From: an uncultured Muribaculaceae bacterium | Lineage (GTDB): Bacteria; Bacteroidota; Bacteroidia; Bacteroidales; Muribaculaceae | Length of the DNA: 64,000 nt | NCBI GenBank assembly: GCA_947632485.1 | Contig: CANRPJ010000001.1 | Span: forward strand, 154,202 to 218,201 | Reading direction: 5' to 3' | Part shown: positions 60,922 to 64,000 of the stretch, one piece after another | Layout: the number at the start of each line of letters is the position of its first letter | Numbering within the stretch: position 1 is the stretch's first letter | Notes under the pieces: generated by a model | The model's input: the letters and a program-made list of their open reading frames with translations, nothing else | What the model was told of the DNA's origin: nothing | The model's database searches: none | Translations under genes and position numbers: made by a program

Positions 60922-61971
60922 TCAACTAAAAGTTTCTTCAAGTTTAGGTAATACCGGGCCAAACACGCATCGCTTATATTTAGTGGCAAAAATCTCAAAG
61001 CATTTGTTGCAGTGCAGGCATCTTGACTTCTCCGTAACGCCGGTCTTAAGCATGTCAATGAAGTCCGGTTGAGTCAGCAGAGCCCGGCCGAGAGATACAA
61101 AATCTGCCTTCTCAAGGGTCTTGCTTATGCTTTCCTTGTCGGATATGCCGCCTACCAGTGACAACGGGAAATCAGGAAAACGATTTCGAAGAACCTCTAT
61201 TGCATCAAGATAATAGAGCTTCGCATTCCTATCTTTCCGGGCGAAGTCGGCTCCGCTTATCTCAGCAAGATCAACTCCGGCTTTTTTCAATATATCGACG
61301 TATTGAATCAGGATATCATAGTCATCTACGGCGTTAAGCGTGTTATGCGCATTGAGCTTCACCATAATAATGAAGTCGTTGCCACATCTGGAGCGAATGG
61401 CTTCTACTATCTCACGCGGCAGACGGATCAGATTCTCAATGGAGCCTCCATACTTGTCAGTACGATGGTTGAGATCTACATTGACTACCGCTTGCAGTAG
61501 ATACCAGTGGGCAATATGAATCTGCACTCCATCGAAACCAGCCTTCCGTGCGCGAACCGCAGCCTCTACAAACCAGTTGCCGATCTCCGTCATCTCTTCT
61601 GTCGAGAGGTCATTGAAATCAAACGGATTCAATCCTTTCGGTCCAGCCATAGAGATCTGGGCTATGGCGAGAGAGCTATATTCATGGATCTTATCAGCTA
61701 TTTTCTTCAAGCGCTCTATCTTTGAGTCGTCGCCGATAGAGAGCTGCACAATGTCAGCACGATACTGCAAATCAGGGCATACGCTCATGTGACCGGTTAT
61801 TATGACTCCGATGTCGCCATGCCCGAGAGTATCATATAACTCAATCTCGGCATCACTCACCGTACCGTCAGGATTGCCGAGATGGTCATTCACAGCACTC
61901 CTGATGAAGCGGTTCTTTATCTCTTTCCCTCTTAAAGAAAAGGGTGAGAAGGCTTTCTCCAGACTTTTCAT
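60922..61971 (-). CDS. NADH:flavin oxidoreductase (old yellow enzyme family)
   Basis: FMN-dependent ene-reductase, 349 aa, TIM barrel. NRFIRSAVNDHLGNPDG at the FMN site, then FDGVQIHIAHWYLLQAVVN, HRTDKYGGSIENLIRLPREI and DFVSLGRALLTQPDF are family signatures. Trp stands at the usual Gly of AHGYL. The C-terminus ends with a cysteine cluster (CLHCNKCFE) reminiscent of the iron-sulfur motif of longer members, although the extra domains are missing. Overlaps the MBL gene by 4 bp. Confidence 0.9.
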   Translation of the reverse strand: MKSLEKAFSPFSLRGKEIKNRFIRSAVNDHLGNPDGTVSDAEIELYDTLGHGDIGVIITGHMSVCPDLQYRADIVQLSIGDDSKIERLKKIADKIHEYSSLAIAQISMAGPKGLNPFDFNDLSTEEMTEIGNWFVEAAVRARKAGFDGVQIHIAHWYLLQAVVNVDLNHRTDKYGGSIENLIRLPREIVEAIRSRCGNDFIIMVKLNAHNTLNAVDDYDILIQYVDILKKAGVDLAEISGADFARKDRNAKLYYLDAIEVLRNRFPDFPLSLVGGISDKESISKTLEKADFVSLGRALLTQPDFIDMLKTGVTEKSRCLHCNKCFEIFATKYKRCVFGPVLPKLEETFS

Positions 61972-62591
61972 AATAACATCTCTTTCTCTTGCTCCACGGT
62001 AATCGGACTCGAATGGCCGGAAAGCAGAATGGTATCATCGGGAAGAGTAAGAATCTTCCTAACTATTGATTCTTCAAGTTCCCGGGGATTCCCGCCAGGG
62101 AACTGAGTTAGGCCGGGGCCGTGTTCGTAGAGCGTATCTCCTACAAATGCCGCATGGGCATCGGGGGAATAGTAGGTAACAGAACCGGGAGTATGGCCTG
62201 GCGTATGTATTACCTTAAGATAGAATTGAGAGTTCTCTTTCAGACGGATAGTTTCACCATCATATAGTTCCTCATAGTGAGGCACCGTAACTGGATTCCC
62301 AGTATTTGCACTGAGGTTTAGATATGTGTCGGTGAGATAGATGCCGTCGGAAGGGTAAATATATATTGGAGCTACCAGTTTCTCCCGCAGTAACTCAGCT
62401 GCTCCCATGTGGTCGAAATGCCCATGGGTAAGGAGGATTTTCTCAATCTTCCACCCGTTGCGCTGGATAACTTCTAAAATCACTCCGGCCTGCGCTCCAG
62501 GATCAATTAAGAACCCTGCCTTACTTACATCGTCAATATAAAAGTAGCAATTCTCGGCGTATACGCCCCGCACCGTAAGTTCGCGTATCAT
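61968..62591 (-). CDS. MBL-fold metallo-hydrolase (glyoxalase II-like)
   Basis: Metallo-beta-lactamase-fold hydrolase of 207 aa. The metal site is in LLTHGHFDHMGAAELL, with further ligands in HTPGHTPGSVTYY, AFVGDTLYEHG and LSGHSSPITV. It is similar to hydroxyacylglutathione-hydrolase-like proteins, but Bacteroidales generally lack glutathione, so another thioester or lactone is likely (inference). Third gene in the MarR operon. Confidence 0.9.
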   Translation of the reverse strand: MIRELTVRGVYAENCYFYIDDVSKAGFLIDPGAQAGVILEVIQRNGWKIEKILLTHGHFDHMGAAELLREKLVAPIYIYPSDGIYLTDTYLNLSANTGNPVTVPHYEELYDGETIRLKENSQFYLKVIHTPGHTPGSVTYYSPDAHAAFVGDTLYEHGPGLTQFPGGNPRELEESIVRKILTLPDDTILLSGHSSPITVEQEKEMLL

Positions 62592-62609
62592 AATTGCTTC
62601 TCCTTTCAG

Positions 62610-63326
62610 TTATAGTAACTGGCAGCCGTCGGGACCGCAGGTATGAGGCCTCTCTGCTGATTTCTCTTCTGCCTCTTTTCCTTGCTTTCTAAGCTCACGC
62701 TGAAGAGCTGATTTGAAAGCTTCGGTCGACATGGCACCAGGCACTGCGAAACCGCCGTTGAAGACGATATAGGGAACGCCATGCACACCGCGCATAGCTG
62801 CCTCGCGCTCATCGAATCTCACTTCATCGTCGTATTTATCAGAATCAAGCACCTCTTTTACTTCATCTTCCTTCATGCCAACCGACAGAGCTTTTTCGAG
62901 GAGCACCTTATGGTCGGAAAGCACAAGATTTTCGGTAAAATAAGCAGCAAAAAGAGCTTCATTAAGCCTACCTACGGTGGCACGGTCGTATTTAGCCTCA
63001 GCCAACTTCATAAGCCGGTGGGCATCGCGGGTATTGGAGTATTGGGTGGTAGCGTAGCGGAAATCAATTCCGAGTTCTCTACCCAGCTCTGATATATGCT
63101 CAATCTGCTGCATCGCTCCTTCAAGCGACAGACGATACTTCTTAGCAAATCTCTCGGGAGTTTTGGTCGTAACCTCTTTCGGGGCAGTAGGATCGAGTTC
63201 GAATGCGCGGAAATCAATCTCGATTTCATCTTTAAGACCAAGTTCCTCAATCGCGTTTTGCAATCTTGTTTCGCCAATGTAGCAGTAAGGGCAAGCAAAG
63301 TCGCTCCAGATAGTAATGTTCATCAT
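62610..63326 (-). CDS. DsbA-family FrnE-like oxidoreductase
   Basis: A 238-aa thioredoxin-fold protein with an inserted helical domain. No signal peptide, so cytoplasmic like FrnE. The active site is CPYC in WSDFACPYCYIGE near residues 13-16, and the cis-Pro region is VHGVPYIVFNGGFAVPGA. The C-terminus carries an extra Cys pair (HTCGPDGCQLL). Probably redox stress or disulfide isomerisation. Confidence 0.92.
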   Translation of the reverse strand: MMNITIWSDFACPYCYIGETRLQNAIEELGLKDEIEIDFRAFELDPTAPKEVTTKTPERFAKKYRLSLEGAMQQIEHISELGRELGIDFRYATTQYSNTRDAHRLMKLAEAKYDRATVGRLNEALFAAYFTENLVLSDHKVLLEKALSVGMKEDEVKEVLDSDKYDDEVRFDEREAAMRGVHGVPYIVFNGGFAVPGAMSTEAFKSALQRELRKQGKEAEEKSAERPHTCGPDGCQLL

Positions 63327-63347
63327 AGTAGCAAGTTTTATTTTTGT

Positions 63348-63794
63348 TTATTTGATTATTTTTTCAAGTATCTCACGGAGAATCTCCAACTGTTGCTTAG
63401 AGATTCTTTCAGATAATGCCTCATGCAAAGAAGCGGCAATTCCAAAGATCTTTGGCTTCAGTGATTCTCCTTTATATGTCAATGACACCAGGCTACACCG
63501 GTAGCTTACCTGTTCAGCCGCAGCCAATCCCTTTCTCACAAGAGACTGAACACTCCTGCTTACAGAAGCCTTATCCTTGCCGAGAATTCTTGAAATCTCA
63601 CATTGCTGAATCGATTTATGAGCAAACAGAATGCGAAGAATAAGATACTCAGCAGGAGTTATACCGACACCATCTTTTTGCAGGGCAGTCCTCAACCGCA
63701 TCTCTTCGCAGTTGTAGGCTGTGCCAAGCAAACAGCCGATATTAGGCATATCGTATACAGTATCCATTGCAGTTACAGTATCCATGGTTGTCAT
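63348..63794 (-). CDS. MarR-family transcriptional regulator
   Basis: A 148-aa winged-helix regulator: EISRILGKDKASVSRSVQSLVRKGLAAAEQ is the recognition helix, followed by the wing SYRCSLVSLTYKG. The start is uncertain: the N-terminus has three closely spaced Met (MTTMDTVTAM) arising from a small duplication of ATGGATACTGTA. It heads the DsbA-MBL-OYE operon (21-bp and 18-bp gaps), which it probably represses. Confidence 0.88.
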   Translation of the reverse strand: MTTMDTVTAMDTVYDMPNIGCLLGTAYNCEEMRLRTALQKDGVGITPAEYLILRILFAHKSIQQCEISRILGKDKASVSRSVQSLVRKGLAAAEQVSYRCSLVSLTYKGESLKPKIFGIAASLHEALSERISKQQLEILREILEKIIK

Positions 63795-63869
63795 AGCAAC
63801 CTTATAACAACTCCCGCCCTCTTATTGTTGACCAAACAACCATAAAACAACAGCAAGACTATATAAAGA

Positions 63870-63909
63870 TTAGGTGGTAAACCCTAATTTTCAAGGATCT
63901 ACCACCTAA
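63870..63909. terminator. 10-bp perfect inverted repeat downstream of a minus-strand gene end
   Basis: ttaggtggta and taccacctaa arms separated by 20 bp. It lies 11 bp past the putative stop at 63921-63923, consistent with a terminator for that gene. Confidence 0.5.
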
Positions 63910-63920
63910 TTGTTTGGTAA

Positions 63921-64000
63921 TTAGCCAACATTGCAGTGGACCCCGGCTGCACGCACTACAGTCACATTCAGAGTCCCAGTAAAGGCCTTGTTCCTGCGTT
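63921..64000 (-). CDS. Possible C-terminal end of an unidentified protein, cut by window edge
   Basis: The minus-strand frame reads RRNKAFTGTLNVTVVRAAGV then HCNVG and a stop, open to the window edge (26 codons). Coding nature is suggested by the hairpin after the stop and by the lack of other signals. Family not recognisable. Confidence 0.3.
   Translation of the reverse strand, partial: RRNKAFTGTLNVTVVRAAGVHCNVG

Overview
The window reads as a chromosomal segment of a gut-type Bacteroidales bacterium, most likely Muribaculaceae or a near relative (inference). The evidence is the gene repertoire and order: a trpBEGDCFA operon, a DUF4290-murA-rimM cluster, dapF-dapL, a serine-palmitoyltransferase-like enzyme, the BtuB/BtuG-like vitamin B12 uptake pair, NspC, and DUF4250 and DUF3332 proteins. 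The Bacteroidetes -7 promoter box (TAnnTTTG) recurs upstream of genes, and clear Shine-Dalgarno sequences are generally lacking. No rRNA, tRNA, CRISPR array or intact insertion sequence is visible.

Layout. 0-13 kb: rarA (cut by the window edge) behind a HAD phosphatase, a divergent FAD dehydrogenase-tsaB pair, then a low-GC cassette carrying a DUF4143 ATPase. A cell-envelope/ribosome operon follows (DUF4290, murA, rimM, a small acidic protein, an OmpA-like protein). It converges on a minus-strand operon of P1-like nuclease, HSDR_N protein, UvrD helicase and NspC. 13-24 kb: lipA-lipB, a 650-bp repeat-rich gap, an Mla-type ABC transporter, a putative small antitoxin-GNAT pair, pgeF, an operon of DAACS transporter, EamA and CobW GTPase, then an AraC regulator facing aldo/keto reductase and flavodoxin genes. 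24-33 kb: dnaK, an spt-like gene coupled to a glycosyltransferase, a DUF2975-HTH-S41 peptidase cassette flanked by short repeats, and a C45 hydrolase. 33-45 kb: the trp operon, a GH3 glycosidase followed by a scrambled zone holding a duplicated GH3 tail, then a sodium symporter and cysK. 45-54 kb: a remnant of a second ATPase cassette, a frameshifted malQ, B12-dependent ribonucleotide reductase, a nitroreductase, dapF-dapL and a truncated alpha-amylase. 54-64 kb: a cobalamin riboswitch controlling btuB and a BtuG-like lipoprotein, an NlpC/P60 hydrolase, a PurM-like protein, a DUF3332 lipoprotein, and a MarR-DsbA-MBL-OYE operon.

How the parts fit: most of the window is housekeeping metabolism (tryptophan, lysine/DAP, lipoate, cysteine, polyamine, sphingolipid). 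B12 import is riboswitch-controlled and lies near a B12-dependent NrdJ. Several polysaccharide genes are decaying (malQ frameshift, amylase truncation, GH3 tail duplication).

The most unusual signal is a recurring arrangement: a short array of repeats with an exact 32-33-bp period directly upstream of an AAA_14/DUF4143-type ATPase. It is intact at about 3.3-4.8 kb, where it is bounded by 17-bp direct repeats derived from the 3' end of tsaB, and decayed at about 45.3-45.5 kb. An ~80-bp imperfect palindrome is present in three copies, and a cluster of REP-like hairpins lies in the 14.8-15.4 kb gap.
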